Below, piece after piece: positions 42,723-50,404 of a stretch of 64,000 nt of DNA. The translations under genes were made by a program, and so were the position numbers. Origin of the DNA: Modestobacter italicus (lineage in GTDB: Bacteria > Actinomycetota > Actinomycetes > Mycobacteriales > Geodermatophilaceae); contig NC_017955.1 in assembly GCF_000306785.1 (NCBI RefSeq), positions 5,332,001-5,396,000 of the forward strand. The letters are read 5' to 3'. The notes beneath the pieces are model-generated. The model searched no databases, was not told where the DNA came from, and was given only the letters and a program-made list of their open reading frames with translations. Position 1 is the stretch's first letter. The number at the start of each line of letters is the position of its first letter.

Positions 42723-43277
42723 TCAGACGGTCGTGCTGCTCTTCTCCGAGATGCCGCGCAGCACCTCGGAGGGGCGCTGCTGCTCACCGGCGTAGGAGCT
42801 GATGACCACGAGGGTCCCGGTGAGGGCCGGGATGACCCACTGCAGCTGGTCGAGCTTGTTCTGCGCGGCGGCGATGTCGGCGCGGGCCCGCCGCGAGGGC
42901 TTGGTGCCCCGCCTCGAGGGCGTCGCGCCGCCCTGCTTCACGACGTTGCCCAGGACCCGGCTGTAGGCCGTCACGCCGAGCGCGGCGGCGGTGAGCAGGG
43001 TCTTGGCGGCCGACATGCCGCCGACGCCCTTCTGCTGGGCGACCCGGTCCTTGTTGGCGCCGAGCTGGCCGATGCTGCCGACCAGGTGCGCGCCGATGGC
43101 GGCGGCGTTGACCGGGGTCCACCGGTTCCAGCCGGCGTTGGCGACGGCGCCGGTGGACTTGGCGCTGCCGGCCTCGCCGGCCGCCGCGTTGAGCGCGACG
43201 GCGTTGGCGAGCGTGCCGCCGAACCAGGCGGCGAGGCCGACGTCGTGCAGGGAGCGGGACAGGGTGTTGGTGGCCAT
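42723..43277 (-). CDS. Conserved-looking membrane protein of unknown function
   Basis: The 184-residue protein has about three hydrophobic segments (LHDVGLAAWFGGTLANAVALNAAA, AAIGAHLVGSIGQLGA, and ALGVTAYSRVLGNVV) and a fourth near WVIPALTGTLVVISSYAG, with a basic stretch between. No motif gives a function. The ATG at 43277 has GAGGAG upstream. The 204 bp upstream (43278-43481) contain a 9-bp inverted repeat CGGGTCACC/GGTGACCCG (43409-43417, 43449-43457) and nothing else I recognise. Confidence 0.75.
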   Translation of the reverse strand: MATNTLSRSLHDVGLAAWFGGTLANAVALNAAAGEAGSAKSTGAVANAGWNRWTPVNAAAIGAHLVGSIGQLGANKDRVAQQKGVGGMSAAKTLLTAAALGVTAYSRVLGNVVKQGGATPSRRGTKPSRRARADIAAAQNKLDQLQWVIPALTGTLVVISSYAGEQQRPSEVLRGISEKSSTTV

Positions 43278-43481
43278 TGCGGGCTCCTCGTGTCGGGGGG
43301 TGTGTGGAACCGGCGATCGCAGAGGCCGTGGGGCCTCCGCTCGCATGGGGTTCCGTTACCCGCCCGTTTCCGTTGCACCCGTCCGATCTCCTGCTGTCTG
43401 CCAGACCGCGGGTCACCGATGAGCCGGCCGCGCGCGCCCGGTCTCTCTGGTGACCCGACCGCTACGCAGGAGGACCGTGCG

Positions 43482-43853
43482 ATGACCACACCCCGCGAGA
43501 CCGCCGAGGCCTTCTCCGGCCACCGCTTCGCCGACGCCTACCCCGCGCTGGCGCCCGACGTGCGGTGGACGAACGTCGGGCAGGGGACGCTCACCGGCCG
43601 GCAGTCCGTGGTCGACGCGTGCGAGGCCACGCTGGCCGAGCTGGCGACCACGACGACGGAGTTCACCCGTCTCGTCGTCGTCGCCGACGGCGACGTTGCC
43701 GCGGTGGACGCCGTGGGCCGGTACGTGGGCGCCGACGGGGCGGTCTCGGTGGTGTCCTCCTGCGACGTCTACGAGTTCACCGGCGGGCTGCTGACCACGA
43801 TCACCAGCTACACCGTGGAGCTGGACCCGGCGGCGGGCGCGGACCGGACCTAG
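43482..43853 (+). CDS. SnoaL-like (NTF2-fold) protein
   Basis: The 123-residue protein has the SnoaL-like pattern: MTTPRETAEAFSGHRFADAYPALAPDVRWTNVGQGTLTGRQSVVDACEATLAEL, ending YEFTGGLLTTITSYTVELDP. Such small alpha+beta barrels bind hydrophobic ligands, and many have no known activity. The ATG has AGGAGGA upstream. It lies one base before the nitroreductase-like gene and is likely co-transcribed with it. Confidence 0.82.
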   Translation: MTTPRETAEAFSGHRFADAYPALAPDVRWTNVGQGTLTGRQSVVDACEATLAELATTTTEFTRLVVVADGDVAAVDAVGRYVGADGAVSVVSSCDVYEFTGGLLTTITSYTVELDPAAGADRT

Positions 43854-43854
43854 C

Positions 43855-44580
43855 GTGAACGGCGTGGCCGACCTCCACTTCTACTTCGACCCGGTGTGCC
43901 CCTTCGCCTGGATGACCAGCAGGTGGGTGCGGCTGGTGCAGGCGCAGCGGGACTACGCGGTGGACTGGCGGTTCATCTCGCTGCGGCTGGTCAACGCCGC
44001 CGTGGACTACGACGCGCAGTTCCCGCCGGACTACGAGGCCGGGCACACCGCCGGGCTGCGGCTGCTCCGGGTGGCCGCCCGGACCCGCGAGGAGCACGGC
44101 CGGGAGGCGGTGGGCAGGCTGTACGAGGCGCTGGGGCAGCGCATCTTCGACTCCCCGCCCGACCCCGACGACAGCGCCGCGCGCCGCGGCACCCGGGCGT
44201 TCGTGGCGCCGGTGCTGGCCGCGGTCGGGCTGCCCGTGACCCTGGCCGACGCGCTGGACGACGCCTCGCTGGACACCGTCGTGCAGGCCGAGACCGACGA
44301 GGCGCTCGCGCTCACCGGCCGGGACGTGGGGACCCCGATCATCCACGTCCAGCCGCCCGCCGGGGTGGCGTTCTTCGGGCCGGTGATCAGCCGGCTGCCC
44401 AGCGAGGCCGACGCCGTCCGGTTGTGGGACCACGTCGTCGGCCTGGCCTCGTTCCCAGGCTTCGCCGAGCTCAAGCGGAGCCTGCGGGAGCTGCCGCAGC
44501 TGCGCGGCCTGGGCGTCGAACCGGACGAGGTGGGCGTGCAGGAGGACTGGCACGGCGGGAGCCGCCGGCAGCGCACGTGA
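43855..44580 (+). CDS. Mycothiol-dependent nitroreductase (Rv2466c) family protein
   Basis: The 241-residue thioredoxin-fold protein of the DsbA/FrnE group resembles Rv2466c throughout: LHFYFDPVCPFAWMTSRWVRLV at the start, DVGTPIIHV, then VAFFGPVISRLPSEADAVRLWDHVVGLASFPGFAELKRSLRELPQ. Rv2466c reduces nitro compounds with mycothiol. The active-site motif is CPFA here, while Rv2466c has CPWC, so the resolving Cys is lacking and a monothiol mechanism would be needed. The GTG at 43855 was taken; a GTG at 43864 is also possible. Confidence 0.85.
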   Translation: MNGVADLHFYFDPVCPFAWMTSRWVRLVQAQRDYAVDWRFISLRLVNAAVDYDAQFPPDYEAGHTAGLRLLRVAARTREEHGREAVGRLYEALGQRIFDSPPDPDDSAARRGTRAFVAPVLAAVGLPVTLADALDDASLDTVVQAETDEALALTGRDVGTPIIHVQPPAGVAFFGPVISRLPSEADAVRLWDHVVGLASFPGFAELKRSLRELPQLRGLGVEPDEVGVQEDWHGGSRRQRT

Positions 44581-45056
44581 AGACTGCGGCCATGGAGTCC
44601 CGCACCCACGCCGGGTCGATCGTCGTCGCGACCACCCCGGAGGAGCTCTACGACCTGGTGTCCGACGTGACCCGCACCGGCGAGTGGAGCCCGGTCTGCA
44701 CCGCCTGCTGGTGGGACGAGGGCGCGACCGGGCAGGTGGGCGACTGGTTCACCGGGCACAACGAGACCCCTGACCGCACCTGGGAGACCCGCAGCCAGGT
44801 CGCCGCCGCCGAGCGCGGCCGCGAGTTCGCCTGGCTGGTCGGCGGGAAGCTGGCGCGCTGGGGGTTCGTCCTGGAGCCCGTGGACGGCGGCACCCGGCTG
44901 ACCGAGACCTGGGAGTTCCTGCCGGCGGGGCAGGAGATGTTCGTCGAGCGCTACGGCGAGGACGCCCCCCGCCAGGTCGAGGAGCGCACCCGCGCCGCGC
45001 ACGCCGGCATCCCGGTCACGCTCGCGGCCGTCAAGCGCATCGCCGAGGCCGGCTGA
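44577..45056 (+). CDS. SRPBCC family protein (polyketide cyclase/dehydrase-like)
   Basis: The 159-residue protein has the SRPBCC lipid-binding fold: HAGSIVVATTPEELYDLVSDVTRTGEWSPVCTACWWDEGATGQVGDWFTGHNE, then FVLEPVDGGTRLTETWEFLP. Actinobacterial homologues are of unknown role. The GTG at 44577 overlaps the stop of the preceding gene (GTGA); an ATG at 44592 is an alternative start. Third in a unit with the SnoaL-like and nitroreductase-like genes. Confidence 0.83.
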   Translation: MKTAAMESRTHAGSIVVATTPEELYDLVSDVTRTGEWSPVCTACWWDEGATGQVGDWFTGHNETPDRTWETRSQVAAAERGREFAWLVGGKLARWGFVLEPVDGGTRLTETWEFLPAGQEMFVERYGEDAPRQVEERTRAAHAGIPVTLAAVKRIAEAG

Positions 45057-45093
45057 GCAGCCCGGCTCTCGCGGGGCCTCCAGCGGCCGAGGT

Positions 45094-45909
45094 CTACGCG
45101 CGGCGGTTGTACGCCCGCAACGACAGCGGGGCGAGGAGCACGACGACGGCGGCCATCCACAGGACGGTGTCCAGGACGGGTTCGGCCACCGGCCCCCCGG
45201 TCAGGAGACCCCGCTCGGCGTCGACGAGATGGCTGACGGGGTTGGCAGCCGCGACGCCCTGCACCCAGCTCGGCATGGTCTCGATCGGCACGAAGAGGTT
45301 GCTGACGAAGGCCAGCGGGAAGATCGTCACCGCCGCGAGGCCCTGGACGGCCTGGGTCTCCTCGACCGCGAGCGCGAGCAGCACCCACGCCCACGACAGT
45401 GCGAGGGCGAAGCCCAGGGCCAGTGCACACCCGGCGAGGACCGACCCGACACCCGCGTCCAAGCGGACCCCGAGCACGAGGCCGACACCGATGAGTGCGG
45501 TCAGGGAGACCACCTGGCGGAGGACGTCGGACCCGATGTAGCCGACCAGGGGTGCGATGCGGGCGATCGGCAGGCTCCGGAAGCGGTCGAACACGCCCGC
45601 GGACAGGTCGCTGCTCAGCGACACCCCGACGCCCATGGTCGCGAACAGGGTCACCATCGCCAGGATCCCGGGGAAGACGTACTGGAGATAACTCTGCGCG
45701 TCCCCCGCGATCGCTCCGCCGAACACGAGACCGAACAGCACGAGGAAGATCGCAGGCCCGATGACCACATCGGCCAGGCTCATCGGGTTGCGCCGGATCT
45801 TGACGATCCCGCGCCAGGCCAGCGTCGCGCTCTGGGTCAGGACCTGTGCCGGGCTGGGGTGCCGGCTCAGCACCTCGGGAGTCGTCAGGTCGAGGCTCCG
45901 GGCGGTCAT
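45094..45909 (-). CDS. ABC-2 type exporter permease (DrrB-like)
   Basis: The 271-residue protein has six hydrophobic segments and the ABC-2 pattern of DrrB-type permeases: ATLAWRGIVKIRRNPMSLADVVIGPAIFLVLFGLVFGGAIAGD, then YVFPGILAMVTLFATMGVGVSLSSDLSAGVFDRFRSLPIARIAPLVG. It forms an exporter with the upstream ATPase. The ATG at 45909 was chosen for spacing from GAGGAGG; it overlaps the ATPase stop by one base. The substrate is probably a drug or lipid-like compound. Confidence 0.9.
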   Translation of the reverse strand: MTARSLDLTTPEVLSRHPSPAQVLTQSATLAWRGIVKIRRNPMSLADVVIGPAIFLVLFGLVFGGAIAGDAQSYLQYVFPGILAMVTLFATMGVGVSLSSDLSAGVFDRFRSLPIARIAPLVGYIGSDVLRQVVSLTALIGVGLVLGVRLDAGVGSVLAGCALALGFALALSWAWVLLALAVEETQAVQGLAAVTIFPLAFVSNLFVPIETMPSWVQGVAAANPVSHLVDAERGLLTGGPVAEPVLDTVLWMAAVVVLLAPLSLRAYNRRA

Positions 45910-46907
45910 CACGCCTCCTCCGTGCTCGCGCCCGGCGACACGCCAGGAGCGGGGGCCGGGGTGGCCCGATGGCCGGTGAGGGCCAGGAAGACGTCGTCCA
46001 GGCTGGGCAGTCGCAGCGCCAGCTCGCTGACCTCGACGCCGGCCTGGTCCAGGCTGCGCACGATGGCGGGCATGGCCTGCCCATCGGCCACCGCAGCACT
46101 CAGCCGGCTCGTCGGGACGTCGACGACCGGATCGGTCCCGACGACGTGCGCGACGCGGCTGACAGCTTCCCGGAGCCGGCCGGGGTCGGTGACCTGCACG
46201 TCCAGGGTCTGGCGGCCCAGCCGTCGTTTCAGCTCATCGGGTGTGCCGCGGGCGGCCACCCGACCCGCGTTCATCACGACGATGTCGTCGGCGAGGTGGT
46301 CGGCCTCGTCCAGGTACTGCGTCGTCAGCACGACCGTGGAGCCCTGGGCCACGAGCGTGCGGACCACGGCCCAGGTCTCGCCACGTCGGGCGGGGTCCAG
46401 ACCCGTGGTGGGCTCGTCGAGGAACACGACAGCAGGGCGGTGCACCAGGCTCGCCGCGAGGTCGAGCCGGCGCCGCATGCCGCCGGAGTAGGTCGTAGCG
46501 GGTCGGTCAGCGGCCTCCCGCAGTCCCGCGTCGTCGATGAGCTCCGCTGCACGCACCCGGGCCTGCGCCCTGGACAGCCCGAGCAGGCGTCCGATCATGA
46601 TCAGGTTCTGCGTGCCGGTCAGGTCCTCGTCCACCGAGGCCTGCTGCCCGGTCAGGCCGATCAGCTGCCGGACCTGGTGGGCGTCGCGGCCGACGTCGTA
46701 GCCGCACACCTGGGCCGAGCCTCCGTCCTGCCGGAGCAGGGTGGCCAGGATCCGGATCACGGTGGTCTTGCCCGCGCCGTTCGGTCCCAGCAGCCCCAGC
46801 ACCGAGCCACGACCGACCACCAGGTCGATCCCGTCGACTGCGGCTGTGTCGCCGAACCGCTTGACGAGGCCGGCGACCTCGACGGCGGGCCCGCCATGTA
46901 CATCCAC
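45909..46907 (-). CDS. ABC exporter ATP-binding protein (DrrA-like)
   Basis: The 332-residue ATPase has Walker A GPNGAGKTT (about 42-50), signature TYSGGMRRRLDLA, Walker B AVVFLDEPTTGLDP and an H-loop position replaced by Gln in LTTQYLDEAD, as is usual for DrrA. The C-terminal 80 residues are the DrrA-type extension. It powers the permease encoded downstream; together they resemble daunorubicin-resistance exporters. The GTG at 46907 has GGAGGAGG upstream. It is divergent from the TetR gene. Confidence 0.93.
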   Translation of the reverse strand: MDVHGGPAVEVAGLVKRFGDTAAVDGIDLVVGRGSVLGLLGPNGAGKTTVIRILATLLRQDGGSAQVCGYDVGRDAHQVRQLIGLTGQQASVDEDLTGTQNLIMIGRLLGLSRAQARVRAAELIDDAGLREAADRPATTYSGGMRRRLDLAASLVHRPAVVFLDEPTTGLDPARRGETWAVVRTLVAQGSTVVLTTQYLDEADHLADDIVVMNAGRVAARGTPDELKRRLGRQTLDVQVTDPGRLREAVSRVAHVVGTDPVVDVPTSRLSAAVADGQAMPAIVRSLDQAGVEVSELALRLPSLDDVFLALTGHRATPAPAPGVSPGASTEEA

Positions 46908-46922
46908 TGACGCCTCCTCCTG

Positions 46923-46987
46923 TTTCACATTACGAGTGCAACGTAACAGCGGGAAGCGTTCCTCGGCAATGCAGTCGCAATGTGAAA
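46923..46987. promoter_or_regulatory. Inverted pair of TetR operator-like elements
   Basis: Between the divergent exporter and TetR genes, the 17-bp element TTTCACATTACGAGTGC (46923-46939) recurs in inverted orientation at 46971-46987 with 15 of 17 bases identical, 31 bp apart. The paired sites suit a TetR protein controlling both directions. Confidence 0.55.
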
Positions 46988-46997
46988 TCCTGGCGGG

Positions 46998-47606
46998 GTG
47001 CCGAAGCAGGTCGACCACCACGAGCGTCGTGAGCAGATCGCGGCGGCCCTCATGCGCGTGGCAGCGACCCAGGGGCTCGCCGCGGTGAGCCTGCGCCATG
47101 TGGCGGCCGAGGCCGGCGTCACGTCGGGGATGGTCCAGCACTACTTCCCGACCAAGGACTCGATGATGGACTTCGCGATGCGGTCGGCCGGCGCGCGCTA
47201 CGAGGCCCGGATGAACGACGCGATCGCCGGTCTCGGCGAACGGCCGTCGGCCCGGGAGCTGGTCGGCGCCCTGCTCATGGTCCTGCTGCCGCTGGACGAG
47301 ACGCAGCAGGCGGACGCGCGCGTCGCCCTGGCCTTCCAGTCCTACGCGGCGACCAAGCTGTCCGCGGCCGAGGACCTCGGAGGGGGCAACGCCGAACTGC
47401 GCTCGTTCCTCGCCGACCAGATCCGGTCCGCACAGTCCACCGGTGCTGCACCCGGCGGCGTCGATCCCCTGCACGCCGCCACGGGCCTGTTCGCCATGGC
47501 CGAGGGCCTCGGTCTCCAGGTGCTGAGCGCCGGCCTGTCCACCGACGCCGCCATCGCGGCACTCGACGCACAGCTCGACATCACCCTCGGCCCGCCGCCC
47601 CGATGA
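46998..47606 (+). CDS. TetR family regulator of the adjacent ABC exporter
   Basis: The 202-residue TetR/AcrR protein has the N-terminal helix-turn-helix LAAVSLRHVAAEAGVTSGMVQHYFPTKDSMMDFAM (about 27-61). The body is a ligand-binding helical domain. The arrangement, divergent from a DrrAB-like exporter with inverted repeats between, indicates a local repressor released by the exported compound. The start is GTG at 46998. Confidence 0.92.
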   Translation: MPKQVDHHERREQIAAALMRVAATQGLAAVSLRHVAAEAGVTSGMVQHYFPTKDSMMDFAMRSAGARYEARMNDAIAGLGERPSARELVGALLMVLLPLDETQQADARVALAFQSYAATKLSAAEDLGGGNAELRSFLADQIRSAQSTGAAPGGVDPLHAATGLFAMAEGLGLQVLSAGLSTDAAIAALDAQLDITLGPPPR

Positions 47607-47663
47607 CCTGCCTCCGCCTCAACGGCGGACAGCCTGCCGCACAGCAGGTCAGGGCAGCACGGC

Positions 47664-49124
47664 CTAGAAGGGCGGCGGGTCGTCCGCTGGTGGCGGTGGT
47701 TGGGGTGCTGTCTCCGCTGGTGGTGGTCGCATGCCCGGTGGTCGGGTGGTGCGGGTGACGCCCGACGGCGTGGTCACGGTGAGCACCCCGTCGTCGGTCA
47801 TCGCGAACCGCCAACCCGGGGCGAAGGTCTTCAGGCGGTGGTGGGAGCGGCACAGGCAGCAGAGGTTGGCGCAGTCGGTGGCTCCGCCGCAGGCGGCGGG
47901 AATGACGTGGTCGAGGTCGGCCCAGCCGACGCGTTGCCCGCAGTTGGGGAACCGGCACCGCCGGTCCCGGGTCGTCACGAAAGCCCGTTGGCGATCGGTG
48001 GGCTCGTAGGCCTCGGTCTCCGGCGGCGGCCCGGTCACTGGGCAGCTGCACTCGCTGTCGGGATGGGTGGTGCAGCCGCGGCGGGCCAGCCGGTCGAGGT
48101 CGGCCGGGGTGAGGGTGGCCAGCAGCTCCCCGTCCGGGCCGGTGACCGCGAAGCTCAGCGTCCCACCCTCAGGGGTGGTGAGGCCGAGCGCGCCGACCCG
48201 GGCGAGGAGTTCACGGACGTGGGTCGCGGTGATCGGCAGCCCGTTCACCTCACCGGCCGCGCCGCTGGTCCCGCCCAGGGAGTCCAGGTCCGCGGTCACT
48301 CGCACGTCGGCGGAGACGGACGGCAGGCCGTTGTCCGCGGGTCGGCGGATGAGCAGGGACAGCACGTGCGCCCGCAGCGCCCCGATCCGCCGCGGGTCAC
48401 CGTCGGCCTTCAGGATCTTCGCCAGCTGGTCGACGATGTCGGCGCACTCCACCGCCTCATCGGTGGGCAGGTCCGCAGCCAGCGTCGACCGGCCGTCGAC
48501 CGCTGAGGGGTGGACGTGCACGTCGGCGGTCTTCTCCGCGTCCTTGCGGCGCTCATCAGCCGCGGCGGCGTCCAACTCGACCATCAGCTCGGTCGCCCGG
48601 TTGCGGAGTCTGTGGACCGACAGCTCGGTGGCTTCCGGGAGCAGCGCGTCCTCGACCTGCCCGGCGACGTCGGCGTTGGTGTGCTGCAGGACGTCAGCCA
48701 GCTCGCTGGCCCGCCGCTCGTCCAGCTCCCCGGCCGCCAGCGCCGCCAAGGTCCGCGGCAGCTTCCTCGCCCAGGTGGAGGCGCGGGCGTAACGGTGCCC
48801 GGCGGTCCGCCGACCCAGGTTGAGCACCATCGACAGCTCGGCGGTGAAGAACTCACTCACCCCGGCGTAGCCCTCGTCCACCGCCCAGCCGGACCGACGG
48901 GCACCCGGCGTGCCCGGCGCCGGGTCGTCCTTCGCCGGGCGCTCACCCGCCATCCCCAGGATCAGCTCCGCCTCGTAAGCGGTGTCCGCGGCCCGGCGCT
49001 GCTGCACCCGCTGCAGCTCGACCGCCTGCTCCTCAGCCGTCAGGCAGGACACCGGCAACCGAGGCGGGGGCAGGTGCGGCCCCCACACCAGGTCGACCAC
49101 GAAGCTGCTCGGATGTCCCGCCAC
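47664..49124 (-). CDS. DUF222/13E12 repeat family HNH endonuclease
   Basis: The 486-residue protein has a DUF222 domain (ELILGMAGERPA.. to LGRRTAGHRYARASTWARKLPRTLAALAAGELDERRASELADVLQ) and a C-terminal HNH nuclease fold (CRFPNCGQRVGWADLDHVIPAACGGATDCANLCCLCRSHHRLKT with Cys pairs and the DxDHV core). The end is Pro-rich. Such 13E12-type genes are multi-copy in many actinobacteria and behave like mobile elements; no flanking repeats are visible here. The GTG at 49124 lacks a clear ribosome site. A partial LexA-like sequence is just upstream. Confidence 0.9.
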   Translation of the reverse strand: MAGHPSSFVVDLVWGPHLPPPRLPVSCLTAEEQAVELQRVQQRRAADTAYEAELILGMAGERPAKDDPAPGTPGARRSGWAVDEGYAGVSEFFTAELSMVLNLGRRTAGHRYARASTWARKLPRTLAALAAGELDERRASELADVLQHTNADVAGQVEDALLPEATELSVHRLRNRATELMVELDAAAADERRKDAEKTADVHVHPSAVDGRSTLAADLPTDEAVECADIVDQLAKILKADGDPRRIGALRAHVLSLLIRRPADNGLPSVSADVRVTADLDSLGGTSGAAGEVNGLPITATHVRELLARVGALGLTTPEGGTLSFAVTGPDGELLATLTPADLDRLARRGCTTHPDSECSCPVTGPPPETEAYEPTDRQRAFVTTRDRRCRFPNCGQRVGWADLDHVIPAACGGATDCANLCCLCRSHHRLKTFAPGWRFAMTDDGVLTVTTPSGVTRTTRPPGMRPPPAETAPQPPPPADDPPPF

Positions 49125-49128
49125 GGAT

Positions 49129-49143
49129 CGAACATACGTACGG
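49129..49143. promoter_or_regulatory. Imperfect LexA/SOS-like box
   Basis: TCGAACATACGTACG keeps the left half (TCGAAC) of the actinobacterial SOS box with a degenerate right half. 13E12-type genes of mycobacteria are linked to LexA control. It is a weak match. Confidence 0.3.
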
Positions 49144-49189
49144 GGTACGACAGTTTCCGCAGGCCCAGACCCCAGCGCCGGGACGGGCG

Positions 49190-50392
49190 TCAGTTCCCGA
49201 TGAACTCTCGGAGGCCGGCGAGCAGCCGGTCGACGTCGGCGTCGTCGTTGTAGGGCGCGAGCCCGACCCGCAGGCCGCCGGTGTCGCCCAGGCCCAGGTG
49301 CCGGGAGGCCTCCAGCGCGTAGAACGACCCCGCGGGGGCGTTGACCCCGCGCCCGGCGAGGAACCGGTAGGCGTCGGCGGCGTCCCGGCCGGCGAAGGTG
49401 AGCAGCAGGGTCGGCGTCCGGTGGGCGGCGCGGGACCACACCGTCACGCCCGGGAGCTCGCGCACGCCCTCCTCGATCCGCTCGCGCAGCCGGTCCTCGT
49501 GCTCCTCCAACGCCGCCATCGACGCCGTCAACCGGGCCCGCCGCTCACCCTCGGGGCCGGCCAGGCCGGCGAGGAAGTCGATCGCCGCGGTGGTGCCGGC
49601 CAGCTGCTCATAGGGCAGCGTGCCCAGCTCGAACCGCTCCGGGACGGCGTCGGTCGAGGGCAGCAGCTTGTCCGGGTGCAGCGTCTCCAGCAGCGCCGGC
49701 GCCGCCACCAGGCAGCCGCAGTGCGGGCCGAGGAACTTGTACGGGGAGCAGACGTAGAAGTCCGCGCCGAGCGCCGCCACGTCCACCGGCGCGTGCGCGG
49801 TGAGGTGCACGCCGTCCACCCAGGTCAGGGCGCCGACCCGGTGCGCGAGCGCGGTGATCGCGGCGACGTCGGGGCGCGTGCCGATCAGGTTGGAGGCGCC
49901 GGTGACGGCGACCAGCCGGGTGCGCTCGGACAGCAGCGCACCGACGGTCGCCGGGTCCAGCTCACCGGTCGCGGGGTCGAAGTCGGCCCAGCGCACGGTC
50001 GCACCGTGGGCGGCCGCGGCCTGCACCCAGGGCCGGATGTTGGCGTCGTGGTCCAGCCGGGTCACCACCACCTCGTCGTCCGGCCCCCAGCCGGCCGACA
50101 GCACCCGGGACAGCTCGTAGGTCAGCGTCGTGGCGCTGCGCCCGAACACCACCCCGCCGGGATCGCCCCCGGTGAGGTCGGCGACCGCCTGCCGGGCCCC
50201 GCGGACGACGGCGTCGGCGTTGCGCTCGGCCTCGGTGACCGAGCCGCGGTTGGCGATCGGCGCGGTGAGGGTCGCGGCGACCGCCTGCGCGACGACGTCG
50301 GGGGTCTGCGAGCCGCCCGGGCCGTCGAAGTGGGCGTAGCCGGCGGTCAGGGCGGGGAAGGAGGCGCGGACGGCCGCGACGTCGAGAGTCAT
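49190..50392 (-). CDS. Class V aminotransferase, cysteine desulfurase-like
   Basis: The 400-residue PLP enzyme has DGPGGSQTPDVVAQAV near the N-terminus, DHDANIRPW, WVDGVHLTAHAPVDVAALGADFYVCSPYKFLGPHCG with the PLP-binding Lys, and GLGDTGGLRVGLAPYN near the end. It fits the cysteine desulfurase-like branch (SufS/CsdA relatives) that lacks the usual active-site Cys loop; the substrate is unknown. It lies 12 bases after the FAD monooxygenase gene in the same direction, so the two probably form a unit. Confidence 0.88.
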   Translation of the reverse strand: MTLDVAAVRASFPALTAGYAHFDGPGGSQTPDVVAQAVAATLTAPIANRGSVTEAERNADAVVRGARQAVADLTGGDPGGVVFGRSATTLTYELSRVLSAGWGPDDEVVVTRLDHDANIRPWVQAAAAHGATVRWADFDPATGELDPATVGALLSERTRLVAVTGASNLIGTRPDVAAITALAHRVGALTWVDGVHLTAHAPVDVAALGADFYVCSPYKFLGPHCGCLVAAPALLETLHPDKLLPSTDAVPERFELGTLPYEQLAGTTAAIDFLAGLAGPEGERRARLTASMAALEEHEDRLRERIEEGVRELPGVTVWSRAAHRTPTLLLTFAGRDAADAYRFLAGRGVNAPAGSFYALEASRHLGLGDTGGLRVGLAPYNDDADVDRLLAGLREFIGN

Positions 50393-50404
50393 CGACTGCG
50401 CACG

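Noticed and set aside
43409-43457. 9-bp inverted repeat CGGGTCACC/GGTGACCCG
   Set aside because: The 31-bp spacing and GC-rich arms make chance likely, and no second copy or nearby regulator supports it.
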